Assembly (NCBI RefSeq): GCF_000340215.1
Contig: NW_006921533.1
Coordinates: forward strand, 1,410,192 to 1,474,191
Source: Pseudocercospora fijiensis CIRAD86
Taxonomy: Eukaryota > Ascomycota > Dothideomycetes > Mycosphaerellales > Mycosphaerellaceae
DNA: 64,000 nt
Direction of reading: 5' to 3'
Position numbers and translations under genes: made by a program. Below the pieces are notes generated by a model. That model saw nothing but the letters and a program-made list of their open reading frames with translations. It did no database searches and was not told the origin of the DNA. Every line of letters begins with the position of its first letter. Within the stretch, counting starts at the first letter, position 1. Shown in pieces: positions 20,101-32,700 of the stretch.

Positions 20101-21450
20101 CCTATTAGTAGAAGAATGTTAGGCAGTCTATAGTACTAATATAGTTGTATCCTACTAGGAGGCTAAATAGGTCGGCCTAGAGCGGAATCTAGTAACTGTC
20201 TAGTATAAACACACGGTTTAGAGCGCGAATGTCTACTACCGCTCTAGGTTTGTTAACGTTGCCGCCCTTCCCGTCGGATACGCGCTTCTAAACTATAAAG
20301 ACGGGGAATCTAAAGGGCGTCGGTTTAGTCGTAAACTCTATCTTACCCTAGTTATAGAGATCTTTGTATATCTTATCGACTACTTCCTAATCTCGCTTTC
20401 CTAAATTAATTACCTTTAGCGAGGGAAGCCTATTAAGGTAGTCTAGGGTCGTAGGAATCGGTATATATTTAGACTTAGGGATATTAATAATCGTACGTCG
20501 ATCCGTAAAGAGCTTAGGGTATTTCTTAACTACTACGGCAATCGCGTCCGCCCGATCGGGCGTACTATAGATAGTTATACCTAACTCGTACTTCTACTCG
20601 AGCTTAGCTATTGTTATTAGCGCGTTCGGATTTAACGCGGCTAGCCTATAATCCTTAGCGTTAACGTAAAAAGCCCCCTTAAAGGAGGAATCTAGCAGCG
20701 TACTAATTCGCTAGCCGGCCTTTAGTAGTGCTTCGGAGGTAGAATTATTACGGACTTGCGTATACGAGAAGGACGAGTCTACTAACTAATTATATACTAA
20801 TACTAACGGCGGCGATCCGGTAGATAATCCCTAGGTAGATCCGTACGGTTATAGTACTAATCCTACTTCTAGTAAGAAGTCGCGTTGTCGTAGCAGTTCG
20901 CCGGCAAAATTAACTAGGACTATAGTTACCGAACGAGGTAGAAGTAGGACATCGCCTACTACGCGGATAGGGCGATTTAAGACTAGTTTACCCTTTTTCC
21001 GCTTTACGCTAACCTTAAAGGTAGCGTTGCCCTAATTAGCTACCGCAACCTTCCTCGCTAGTACATTAATCTTTATGCCCTTAATAGCGACCGCGTCTAT
21101 TCCCTATAGGACCTTAGCCTTTAGACTTAGGACTAGGTAAACCTCGCGGACTATATAAGCGAGCGCTACCGTGCCGTCTATACGCTACGATAGTATATAA
21201 AAATCTAACTAAATATACTTAGATATAGCCTAAGCTCCTACGATATCCCTAATTTTAAGCGGCTTACGAAGATAGAGAATCTAGATATCGGGGCGCTACT
21301 AAAGTACGAATGCTTTATCGGCGAGAGTTATAGTATAGCCGGTATCTAAACAAATCTACTCTATAGCGCCTTAGGGCGAAAACCGGTAAGGAAACGTTAT
21401 ATACTAAAAGTTGCGAAAGGCGTAGCCGCGCTATACTAACGGCACCGCTA
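17200..21450 (-). pseudogene. Gypsy pol relic: protease, RT, RNase H, integrase, chromodomain
   Basis: Minus-strand motifs in order: retropepsin CLDTGYTITL near 21,340; RT segments KPRAVVDIRALNRV near 20,250 and ISTIDCLTFFYQW near 20,110, with RKEDRYKLAI after it; the RT active site YIDNIVVFS near 19,940 (family YVDDIV, second Asp changed to Asn by a G-to-A change); RNase H LYANIDSSREFGY and VVYYVKGDPEP near 19,400; integrase ADRDPR near 18,170 followed by TSIAYYP and TDRQSERTN; and a C-terminal chromodomain FLVKWLGYGDAYNVW (W restored from TAG) near 17,360. The FFYQW/RYKLAI pattern is typical of Pezizomycotina chromoviruses. Gln and Trp codons are mostly stops. Confidence 0.9.
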
Positions 21451-24400
21451 TAGATCGGTAGACTATAGGGTTGTCTAGCAATCTTTGCTATATAGGCGGC
21501 AGCGGCGATAATTTCTTCGCGTAGCTAGTACGAACGTAATAGTATAAGAGATTTCTTAATACGAATTCGTAACTATATATCTTATAGGCGTAGGCGGACG
21601 AAAGATATAAACGAATACTAGAGGGGACCTTAATTTCTTAAGGGGCTTTAGCCGTAAGCGAAAGAGGAGTGCCGATACCGCTAAAGTAGGCACTATACTC
21701 GGACTAATACGGGTCCGAATAATATATATCTTCGCCTAGGTCGCCGAAGTAACCTTACTTAATAGGCTAGGAGTCGTCCGCGTCCCGCGACCGATCCTAT
21801 AACTATTCTAGGTTAGCATCCTCGGCACTATAATAGGCCCGTTTAGAAGGGATTTGCTCTAGGGCTTACTCGCTACCGAAGTGCGCTTATTAACGATTAT
21901 TCTAGCGTAGCTTTGCGTCGGCGGCCCTATCGAGGCGCTTTAGATCCTTCTAAAGGAAGAACTTCTTCTATAGCTCGCTTCCGCTTGCGTTAGGTTGCTA
22001 ATTGTTCTAATAGTAGTTATTAGGACGATTCTGCTATTTGTTAGTATTAAAACGGGCGCGATACTCGCCTAACGATCCGGTCCGGCTAGGATTATCCTTC
22101 TAATTCCGAGCACCGTCGGCTCTTCTTAGTAGATTATCGCGGCCGCTTCCCTAATAGTTAGGCTAGCGACGATTCTTACCTTCGGCAGCTATCTACTCCT
22201 ATATATAGAACTTCTTCTCGCAGGCTATAACGAATTCGTCCGTCGTCGTATTTTTATCTAGTTCAAATAGAGCCTCCTAGAAACGCGGCTCTAAACGGCG
22301 ATAGGCCTATAGGATCTGTAGTTCTTTACCGAAGCTAGCGTCGCCCGCTAACTTTATCGTCGTAACAATATAGTTTATAATCGACTTTCCTACCCTAACG
22401 TCCTTCTAGCTATACGATTGTTAGTTAAGCAGCTTTATCGCTTTTACCGCCGAAACCTTCTAGCGCTTGCTAAGCTTCTCTTGCTAACGCTTAATACTAT
22501 ACCTCTTACGAAGGTAGCGGCGATTTTAACTAGAAATCTACGCCTAGTACTAGGTCTATATAATTCCGCGGAAATAAAGGGAAATATTAAAGCGAACCTC
22601 CTCTAATCCTACGATATATATATAGTCCTTAGCCGCCGAGATAAAGGCGTATACCGATCGGTAGGTTATTTTATTGCCTACTAAGGCATAATCGCCGTCG
22701 CTATATTCCGTTATACTTAGCGTTAGGTCGAAGAATCCTAGACGGGCTAGATTGAACCTAGGACGGTGCCGATAGTCGGCCGGTTCTTCGGAGTCTAATT
22801 TAGACGAGGAACGATCTCTATAATAGCGATAATAGCGAGCCCGGCGATGCGCGCCGTATTTTCCGCTATAGTAGCTATTATCGTCGCTCGACGAGCTATT
22901 AGATAGCGAAGAGGAACCGCGAGCGCGATACTTTCCCTTCCGGTTCTTACGCTAATAACCGGGATTTAGCTCGCTATACTTCGTATAGCTATCGTATCGG
23001 TTAGTATCGTACGAGCTACTATTTTACGTATAAGGGCCTAGGGTATAAGCTTGCTAGTAAGCTTATTAGTAATAGCGAGGATTATCTAGACGAAATTAGC
23101 GCGACTAGCCTATATTCCCTCTAGTATAGGTAGCGTAGCCCCGGGGCGGCGCTTGTTAATAGTAGCGAGGGTTATCGGGAGCGAATTGTCGTATCTAGCT
23201 AGGAGCAGCCTAGCCCTAGGCGTACGTTTATTAGTAATATAGCAGATTAGGAGCGAATTAGCCCGTCTAGGTAGCGTTTCTATTACGTTCGGGCTCCCGA
23301 GTAGCCTAGCCCTAGGCATACGGTTGCTAGTAATAGCGTAGATCGGGAGTGAATTAGCCCGCCTAGCTAGTATTTCCGTTGCGTTTAGGCTTACGAGCGG
23401 CCTAGCCCTAAGCGTACGTTTGCTAGTAATTATATAGATTATTAGGAGCAAATTTGCCTATCTAGCTAGCATTCCTATCGCGTTCTAGTTGCTAGTAGTA
23501 GCGAGGATCTCCGCTAGCATTCTCTCCGCTATAGGCAGCGTAATTATAGCCTTAATTACCGTCTAGACCTAACCGCGGGCCGTAGCTAGCTAGTTAGCTA
23601 TCGGGCGAGTCGTTTAGATCCTATAGCAAGTCGCGGCGGCTACTCTCGGAAACTAAACCCGCTCTCTTAAGTCGCGACCTCTAATGCTAGCTAAGATAGT
23701 CCTTGACTTGCTCTCGGAACTTATAGCTATAGTAGCTATCGCGGTCCTCCTACCCTAGATCGTCCTAGCCGGCGTAGGAACGATTGCTACCTACGATACG
23801 CGAACGATTATCGCGACTATTATCGTAGTCTTTAGGGCCCGCCTAGGAACCGGTCTAATCCGGTTAAGGAGAAAGGCATTGTTCTATAAGAAATTAGGCG
23901 AGGCGATTATCTAAGATAATACCTCGATATAGTGCCGACTTCTATAAGATATATAGGCGCTACTAGTCTAGTTGTTTACAGATCTCGCTACGATCTAGCT
24001 CTATCGTAGACCCTATAGATAGCGGACGCTAGTGCCGGCTATAAGGCTCGCTATTGCCTAGATTTCCCTTCGTTAGCCCGCGGCCTCGCGGCGCGTCCTT
24101 ATAATTATAGTCTATCGGGCCTCGTCTATTATCTAGCAAAGGATATAGCGAGGATTCTAACGGCGAGGATTTATTACTAGAGATCCTTATTAGTAACGGT
24201 CTACGTAGGAATATAGAGAGCAATGTACTATCTATATAATTATTAGGACGTCGCGCGCGTAGTTATTCCGAATAGGTAGTAGCTCTAGGCGGTCGATGCC
24301 TACTCGAAGAGAGTAGTAGTAATGACGCCGCCTACTAAGTAATCGGCGAAAACTCTAGTACCCGCGAAGAAGGCGAGCGATAAGTAGCCGGATTAGGCTA

Positions 24401-25310
24401 CGGGCGTTGCTCTCCTACTCGTACTCGTTCGATATCCGCGGGCGAGTATACCTTAGGGAAAAACTGCTTATAATAGTACGAATCGCGAGTATTCGGAAAG
24501 GCTACTTTTAGTTCCTTAACCGATCGTATTAAGGTGCCTTTATCGACTACCTACTAGCTAGGGAAGTCGATTCCGTCGAGGGTATATAAGTATAGCTCGT
24601 CGATCTTAGCCTAAGACGGTAGTAGATTTCCTAGTCGCGGGTAGTATTATAGGATATAGGAGGCAAGTAGGTCTATACGGCCGTACTTTACTCTAAGTTA
24701 GACTGCAAAATTCTCGCTATACTAGACGTAGTAGCCGATAAAGGTACAAATGCGCAGGATATAAGACTTAGTATCTAGTAATCTAAGATTACGGTACTAG
24801 GGTAGCGGTCGGACCGCTAGTTTAATAGATTTATACTTCTGTCCGAGTTAGAAGCGAAACGAAGCGTAGGATTAACGTAAAGCGTTATATAGTAGAGTAT
24901 CGTTACGGAGGCTGTCCGGATTGGTAGCAAAAGGTAGTTTATTAACTAGTTAGGGCTAATCCTTCCGTTATTCCTCGAAAGGTGCCTTCCTAGGAATGCG
25001 GGGAAATAGCTGCTAGCCGCTAAAGCGCGGCTGCCTACCGAATCCGCGGTTAGGCGATTCGGGTATATAGTATATTAGTATCGGCGAGGCACTATAGTAG
25101 GTAGCCGCTAACTAGTGCGGAATAGTATAAATCGAGTAAATATCGGTCGTAACGTAGCGAGTCGAATCGTCGCGGTCGGCGCTAGATCGGGGGGATCCTT
25201 AGCTAATCGTCTCGGTTCTCGTCGTAATTAGGACTAATAGCTTAGTTCTAGTAGAGGAGTTAATTAGTATAGAAGCTAATTAGGTCGTAATCTTAGCGAA
25301 GCTACTAAGT
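21450..25310 (-). pseudogene. Gag and 5' part of the chromovirus
   Basis: This stretch lies between the 5' LTR and the protease on the minus strand, so by position it holds gag. It contains the 96-bp tandem repeats at 23,110-23,490. No CCHC knuckle could be confirmed, as expected if RIP removed Cys and His codons. The primer-binding site next to the right LTR could not be assigned to a tRNA with confidence. Confidence 0.6.
23110..23490 (-). repeat. About 96-bp tandem repeats within gag
   Basis: The word GCCTAGCCCTA(A/G)GC(A/G)TACG recurs at about 23,208, 23,303 and 23,400 with diverged neighbours, giving a unit of 95-97 bp (32 codons). On the minus strand one frame, with stops taken as Gln, reads AGQFTPDLRYYQQPYAQGQA, i.e. 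Gln/Tyr/Pro-rich repeats. Frame preservation suggests the repeats were coding. Confidence 0.65.
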
Positions 25311-25481
25311 TGTTAGGATACGCTCTATAGAGCGGAGACGGACACGATTCTAGTATATAAAGATAATTAATTATTAGTTAGTTACTAGCCTAGGAAACTA
25401 TATATATTAATCGTTATAATCTACGGCAGGATCGATAGTATCCGAAGCAGGATCGGCCGCACTAATGTCTAAACCGTAATA
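25311..25481 (-). repeat. LTR, right copy (5' LTR of minus-strand element)
   Basis: 171 bp. On the plus strand it starts TGTTAGGATACG and ends CCGTAATA. It retains the original TG at its start where the left copy has TA; the left copy retains CA at its end where this one has TA. The consensus therefore has the canonical TG...CA. Confidence 0.92.
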
Positions 25482-27600
25482 CTAGAGCTATTATAATAGC
25501 TCTGCCGCCGCCGATAGGCGCATATATTTAGTATAATACTACTTAGTAATATCGTCTCGATAGGTTAATAATAGGTACGCCGGTACTACTATTTCTGCCT
25601 TCTTAACCTTCTAATAATAGTCGTAAGTAATATTCTCGATAAGGCTACGAATTAGCAGGTAACGGTCCTTTAATATAGTGCTAGTAATAGCGTTAACTTC
25701 CTCGGCCTTATCGTCTTTATATAGGTTATTATCGTCTACGAGCTACTCGCTATAAGTCTTCGGCGAGTTAATATCGCTATTAAAGCTATTAGGGTCGAAG
25801 AAACAGTTAATATAGCAATCTACCTATCTAGCCGTTATACTATCGCCTAATATCTCTCGATTATACTAAATATACCGATACGGTTAGTACTACTGCTTCT
25901 AGAAGAAGCACTAGTATATATCGGGGAGTTAGTTATCGAGTTGTAGTTAATATCGTATCTAATTTAGAAGCCTAGTATAAGCGCGCTTCTAAGCGAGTCG
26001 ATATTGCTTAGTAATAGCGGTTTAAAGACAGTATAGCAACTCGTAGAAGCGCTTACTACTGCTATTTAATCTAGTAAATATAGGAAGTAGGTTATCCTTT
26101 GCTGCCTCCTTTTTTATATTATTATACTATCTCTTATTAATTTCTAGTATATATATAAGGGTGCCGGCGAGCGAGAAGTTAGCCTTAATTAACTTAGTAT
26201 TGCTCTTGAAATCGGCGTAGTACGCCTCGACTAGACTAGTTATACGCGCCTAAGTAACGACGGTTAGTAATTGCGCCTAGAAAAGGAGGTTATAGTAGTT
26301 ATAGTAGTCTTATATGTATTAATAAGGGGTTGCTCCTCCGTTCCTTAACCGTCTATATCTAGGCGTACTTAGCGGACTATTCTTGTAATAAATACGAGTA
26401 TAACTCGTCGTTCTTGCCGTCCGGCAGAGCGTTAATAGCCTATTATATTCTAACCTTAACCTCCTTATTAGTCTCTGCATACAACGATACCTAAACGAGC
26501 TTCTTATAGACTGCCTTATATCGACTTTTAAGTAGAAATTTGCGGCGAATAGTCTATAGTAAGTGCCGTATACAAAGATAGGTCCTAACTAGTAGAAATA
26601 TCTCTCGGATTGCTATCTGTTCTAAAGCCGAGTTATTAGTAACAGTATATTATAATAACTAACTACTAGGTTTACTATAGTTAGCCTAAGAAGCTAGATA
26701 ATGTAGTGCCTACGTATAGACCTAACTATACTTGCTTTTAAGCAATATGTATACTACTAGACGCTAGCGTGTGTTATCGTTAGAAATAAGGATATTAAAC
26801 AACTTCTAGTCTATTTAGTTAACTTCGTGCGTATCGTCTAGCAGTATTAATTTGCTATACTTCTTTAGTAGCTTAATGCCTTCTTCTATAGCCTATACGA
26901 AGCCTCTCCTAATACTATCCTTTATTAAGATACTAAATAATTAATAATACAATCTATACTCTTTTGCTACCGCTATAATACCCTATAATTAAAGCTTAGG
27001 ATCGTCTCGTTCGGCCGGCATCGTAAACCGCTTGTCTCGGTTATAATAGAGCGACTTCTTAGCGGCATTATATAGTAAACCGATATCGAGATAAGGGATA
27101 CCGAGATTAGGTCTATATTAGCTATTAATAGCGTCGTACGTCCGCCTCGCCTATAGCGAGTAGTCTATTTGCTTCTTAACCTTATCTTTAACTAGTTAAT
27201 AGACCTTGCGGCTATTAAGAAGGTCGAGATTATAGGTATATATATTAGCGGTTATATAACGACGAATACTAACCTTTCTAGTAGCCTCGTTCTAGTGGTA
27301 TTCTACTATTGCAATAAAGCTAATAGAGCACTCCTTTTCTAGCGGTTTAAAGGCTCTTCTATCCTTAATACCTACTACTTCTCGATTTAGCTTGTTACGG
27401 CGCTGCCTTTTTATGCAATAGTAGTATACCTTCTTATAGTATATAAAATGTGCTCCTAGGCGGCTGCGCGTGCCTAGAAGTGCGAGCGAAGCTTTCGCCT
27501 TATAGCTAGCCAATTAGAAGCCGCCCTCGTTATCGTTTTAATTATAGTTAAGAGGGTTGGCAAAGAGTATAGAAATCGCATTTTTAACGAAATCGTATAT
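25482..27600 (-). pseudogene. Probable MULE-type transposase relic
   Basis: The minus strand reads as one long protein through RIP stops. Segments include a basic N-terminal piece (27,513-27,292: HFIYYKKVYYYCIKRQRRNK), then near 26.5 kb ALEQIAIREIFPLVRTYLCIWHL followed by RRKF, and near 26.2 kb TQARITSLVEAYYADFKSN with INKRQYNNIKKE. A CIWH motif followed some 120 residues later by a TSxVE...LK-type block is the usual end of the MULE transposase domain. A SWIM finger was not identified. The LTR element abuts its 3' side and may have inserted into it. Family assignment rests on few motifs. Confidence 0.5.
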
Positions 27601-27688
27601 TTAACGACAATTAGTATACTCGTAACCCGGACTATGCTAAACAGGCTTGTTATTGCGCAACGGACAGACTAGGGCAGACTAGACTAGA

Positions 27689-27758
27689 GCGGTCTCGAAG
27701 GTCGAAGTCTATTATATCGCTGTCGCTCTATTTAGACTTCGACCTTATTCGAGACCGC
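27689..27758. repeat. Long inverted repeat (stem-loop)
   Basis: The left arm GCGGTCTCGAAGGTCGAAGTCT (27,689-27,710) is matched by the inverted right arm 27,734-27,758, which differs only by a 3-base interruption (AATAAGG against AAGG). The loop is 23 nt and weaker similarity extends outward. It lies between the MULE relic and the Helitron, so it could be the terminal repeat of one of them or a Helitron 3' subterminal hairpin, although it is longer than usual for the latter. Confidence 0.65.
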
Positions 27759-27769
27759 CCCTCTGTCTA

Positions 27770-29750
27770 TACTACTAAGCATCCGATATCTCTACGTCCT
27801 TACTGCTACTATAGATAAAATCCGAAGCCTCTCTCGGAGCCTCTACCTCCGCCTCCGCCTCCTCTTGCTACGCTTACTTCTTACGACGCTCTTAGTCGAT
27901 CCGCTCCTAATAGCGACGCGCAATGTCTTTAGTAGTATAAACTAGCAGAGATAGAAGACTACTAGGGTTCGTAGGTAGTTCTAGGCGATACTCGTAGTCG
28001 ACATTAGCAGCTAATAAGGCTAAATAAGCAGAGCGAGTCTCGGCGGCCTAGTCTGCAAGCTTAGACTTAGATCTAAGAAGGCGAATAGGAAGGCGGCCTA
28101 ATATAAGGACATATAGGTTGTAAATAGCAATAGTACTATAGGTAGACGTATTAGTCTATCGTATAGCCTCGTTAACCTCCTAGTAGGTCTAGGCATCTTC
28201 GGTAGGCTAGCTAGCTTCCTAAGCACTTCGATAAAGGGATAAGAGGCTAGCAAACGCAAGAATAAGTCGGATACTATTACGGCCGATTGTGCGAGTACTA
28301 TCTAAGCGAACGTTAGGCTAAGAGTTCTAGGTTTGGACGATAGCAGTACGAGGATCAATCCTCGCTGTAACTAGATAGCTATTAGAAGAGTAGATTATAT
28401 AGACTAGGCGGAGATTAGGCGTAAATGCGAGATCTCGGAATACTTTAAGTATATCGCCTATAGTAGTCTAGTACTAATAACAACCCTTAGTACTAGCAGA
28501 TGCCTACTAATAAGGATTAATAGGCTATACCGTAGCTGCAGTTAGCTAGCCAAACTCCCGGATAAGCTTGCGGGCAATGTTTACGATATCGCAAGCGAGT
28601 CGTTTATCTACGCTAGATATAAACAGGAGTCCGAATGAATTAGTCGGCGTTATTAGCTAAACACGGTTATAATCGAAGGAATGCTACTAAAGCATAAGAA
28701 GGTCGGTTATAACTTAATTAGTATACTAAGCGCTAACAAGATTATTAGGGTTGTACGGGTCCTACGGAATATAGGCGATAGTATAGAAGAAGTCGAGAGA
28801 GCGTCCGCTATAGGTAGTTAGTAGCTATACGCTACTAGGGTTATTAAACGTGTAACGACCCTAACCTTATACAATCTGAGTATAATCGAATGCTAGGTCG
28901 ATAAGACGTATTATCTTAGGTCGACGTACCCTAGTCTAATAGTCTTCTCGCTTGTTTGCCTACTCGAGTCGACTCTTTATAGCTTAGAGCTATTAATAAT
29001 TGAGATACTTCTCGCGGTAGACCTCCTAAAAGATCTTCTTACTATCTAGATTAGTTATAAAACGTAGCTAGTAAGAAGTCTATAGAGGACGAGTAGTGTC
29101 GATAAGTCTAACCTTACGACCGCTAAAGCGGCTAATAAGTGCTATGCCTAACTCTACGCGTATATAAGACATAAAGGTACGCTTAAGTTCCTCGTTAGAC
29201 GGACGAATAACTATATACTAATGTTTAACGCCTGTCGATAGCACCGTAGAATATACACCGTCGCGAGGGCGGGGGCGAGTAGTAGAAGGACCTTAGTCGA
29301 TACGAGCTTAATCGCGAAGAATCTGCTATTGCTAGCGCTCGGCATCCTAGATTTATCGGATAAACAAATTGCGCTTAATAGCATAATCGGCACCGATACG
29401 TAGCTATTCTAGACGAGTCTGCTACGGTCTAAGATAAGCATCTAGATAGTATACGTAACTAGAAAGTAAAGGAAAGCCTTTACTCTTAGGCTCGACTGCC
29501 CCTATAGTTAGGTTAATAGGCTGCTCTTAGCCTAGAAGCGGTAGGTCGAGTAGAACGGTCTAGAGGTTAGGATCGTTATCGCTATTATTGTCTTTATATC
29601 GCTGCTAATGTCTCTAGCTAAGGGCGTTAAGCAGGCCGTTAGAGAAGGTAGAGAGAGGCCCGCTATAGTCGAAAGTACGAGAGGATACGAGCGGAGACGA
29701 AGGAGGCTTAGGAAGAAATTGTCCCTATCTCCGACGCTCGTCTACAATCC
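27770..29750 (-). pseudogene. Unresolved RIPed coding sequence downstream of Helitron-1 helicase
   Basis: On the minus strand, protein-like composition continues past the helicase motifs (for example YAIKRNLFIR near 29,350), with RIP stops. It may be the C-terminal part of the Helitron protein or a separate ORF. No domain recognised. Confidence 0.35.
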
Positions 29751-32700
29751 GTATACGTACGACACTTGTCTTGCCTAAGTCTCGAATACGCTAAAAGTCG
29801 AATGCGTCCTTAATTATAAGACCTATATAGCTTTTAACTCGTAAGAAAGCGATATATATAAGACTAGCCGAGAAATCCTTTAGACTAAGCTTAATAACAG
29901 CCTTGTCTAGTATTATGCCTTATGCTTTGTAGATAGTTAAAGTATAGGATACTATAAGTAGAAACTATAGACGCTAATCGTTACGGCTATTAACGTTGCG
30001 GCGGATACGGAAGATAGGGACAATCTTACGTTTAGAGACCTTAAAGAGAGCGGGTACATTATCCTTAAGGCCTTCAAATGCGACGAGTAAGTATAGAGGT
30101 AGAGTCCGACGGAGGTTCTTATCGCGTACGGATTTAGGCTAGACAATGTCGTATAGAATACCTTGCCGACTATTAACTAAACCAAACTTAGTCTACAGGT
30201 TAGTAAGGAGTATAAGTTTGCATCCTACTAAAACCTTTAGAAGGGTATCTAGATTATAGACGCTCTTGCTATTAATAGTAGCCGTCTTAGGGCGATTGTA
30301 ATCCGTATAGATAGGCAAAACTAGGTTGCAAATGTCTCGGAGGCGCTAATAGTTAAGTTTATCGACGTCGGCATTAGTAAAGTAGATACGGATAGCATTA
30401 TCAAAGTCTTTGATACGTGCCGTAATGTCTAGGTGCGATATATGCCGCTTTATAAGTGTTTGCTAGTATAGCATTCGTACCTTACCCGTACAGAGGGCGT
30501 CGAGAGCATCGCGGAAAGCGACCTAGTCTAGACTGTCTCCTTCTTAACGCATATTAGCCTTAAGAAGGAGGGACTTGCTAAAAGCGTAGTATATCGACTA
30601 GCCGGAAATTTCCTCTACTGTCTTTAGTGCGGTATAGAAAAGTGGTTTCTCGAAGACAGGAGTTAGCTAGCAGAAATCGCTAAAGACAATAATGTTTATT
30701 CTACCGAAAGGTAGATTTCTATCTATATAGCATTAGCGAAGGCGTTAGTCTAATATAGACAAGAGTAGCTAGCTAACTATAGACTTCTCGTTAATAATAA
30801 TATACTAAACATTGCGGACGAGGTTCTCTATATACGTAAGCCGAGCACTAGCTAGCTTAGTAAATGCTCTTCTTATAGGCAGTCGGAATGCGGAATGCAA
30901 CGTCGAACCTTCGATATTAGTAGCCGCAGTACTAGTAGGAGCTAACCGGATAATCGGATTGGCGGGATAACTAGCTGTCCTAGCTATAGTCTAGAGGCGG
31001 GTATATATTATCTTAATTAGGTACGACTTCCCTATGCCTCCTATGCTATTAATGTTAAAGAGGAGCTACGGTAGGCGATTATTCCTTATACGACGATAGT
31101 TAAGAACTCGCTAGAAGTAATAAACAACCTCGTTAAATCCTTGCCGCTAGTAGCGATTTAGCTTATCGAATTAGGCAGTCGACTATAACTAGACATTAAG
31201 GTCTATAATACTATACTCCTCTTTACGGGCCTGCTACTAGTCTTAAGAAGTGTTATAGATGTCTAGGTATTCCGCTAGATACTTGCTAATACGAGGCTCC
31301 TAATAGGCAGCTCTATTAACCTTACGGTCGCTAAGGTTGTTTAGATCTTCGTCGCGAACACTAGAATTCGGTAAAGGCCTACATAGTATATCGAAATTGG
31401 CCGGCTTACCGAGATTCTATATCTTAGGATTAATAAAAGGATTACTATCTTCGCGTAGGAGGTCTTAAAGATAATCGTTCGGGTACTAATAATTCTCCTA
31501 GTAGTATCGAAAAGCTACTTGCTATATCGTAAATTCTAAGTTATCGCGATCGGGAAACTAGTAAGGGTTGTCCTTAGAACAGGCTAGAAGCTAACGGAAC
31601 GGATAGTGCATCCAAATCTTAAGCCGGAGGTAGTCTTTATAGCGTAGCTTACCTAGAATAGATAGATAGCGCGGGAAGTAGTTAATTAGCCGTCGATCCT
31701 TCTTAGGGTAGGATAGAGGTCGGGCCTTACCGCGGCGCTACAGGTTCTACTTAGTTAAGTAGATAAAGAGGCTTACGTCCTCTATAGCTTTAGGGCGTAC
31801 GAGGTACTTCTAAATAACCGTTCTTCTAGGTGTACGATGCGTTATACCGTCGGCGTTGTTATTACTACCGATATCGCTACCGATATTAGCACTAGCGTCG
31901 CTACTAATTGCACTATCGTGTCCTTCTATAGGCAGATCGACTAGCGCACTTTAGTCGGAAGAGGGACGACAGTCGAGCGTAACTACTATACGACTGCCCT
32001 TTTAAAGAGGCAAATGCAGGTTAAGATAAGCAACTTCCTACGCTAGCTAATTACGCTTAGTAATAAGAATATTAAGTAGTTTCGCTACTATTAAAAGCAG
32101 AGGCTTATCCGTATTAATAAGAGGCAGAAGGCCCTTTATAATGTCGTTGTACGATTTGCTCTTAACTTTAGTCTTACTGCAATACTTTAGAATATACTAT
32201 ATAACCGCATGCGTTGTAGTATACGGTGTAATATCGCAATTCGCTCTCTAGGCTATAGATATAAGGCGGTTGAAGTAGTTTAGGAACGAGTTATTGTATA
32301 CAGCGGTAAACCCTAGGTATCGGTTGTTATACTCGTAATTAACATCGGCCTACGCACGATGCGATCGTAGGAAATAGAAGCGACAGTAGAGGTCCCTATC
32401 TAGATTATCCTTGCGCTTTGCTTAATAATAGTCGCTATAGACATAACGCTATACACGATTAATAATGTCGGCTAAGTCCTCTTATATATTGTTAAGCTCT
32501 TCTATACTAGACTAGATAGTAGCTCCTTAACTAAGATCTCGACTAGGCTTAGGGTTTAGCGTAGTAATATGCATTCCCTATTAGTTTGCGAAGGCTGCTC
32601 GATCCGTATCTATATCGATACCTAGCTTCGGAAGGCTATACTAGAGGAAGAAATGTATATAGCAGCTGCTACGGTTTTGCTATTCAAAGCGATACTAGTA

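Larger units (their letters stand above)
11678..25481 (-). mobile_element. Ty3/Gypsy chromovirus, full length but RIPed, 13.8 kb
   Basis: Two 171-bp direct LTRs (11,678-11,848 and 25,311-25,481) enclose minus-strand coding sequence in the order gag, retropepsin, reverse transcriptase, RNase H, integrase, chromodomain, then an additional ORF. A purine-rich tract lies next to the left LTR, as expected for the 3' LTR of a minus-strand element. The flanking 5-mers are CTAGT (left) and CTAGA (right), a target duplication with one mismatch. The LTRs differ at only a few positions, mostly transitions of RIP type, so insertion was recent relative to RIP. There is no intact ORF, so the copy cannot make its own proteins. 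Confidence 0.9.

Noticed and set aside
23110..23490. Possible CRISPR-like array
   Set aside because: Adjacent ~96-bp repeats without unique spacers, within a retrotransposon of a eukaryote.
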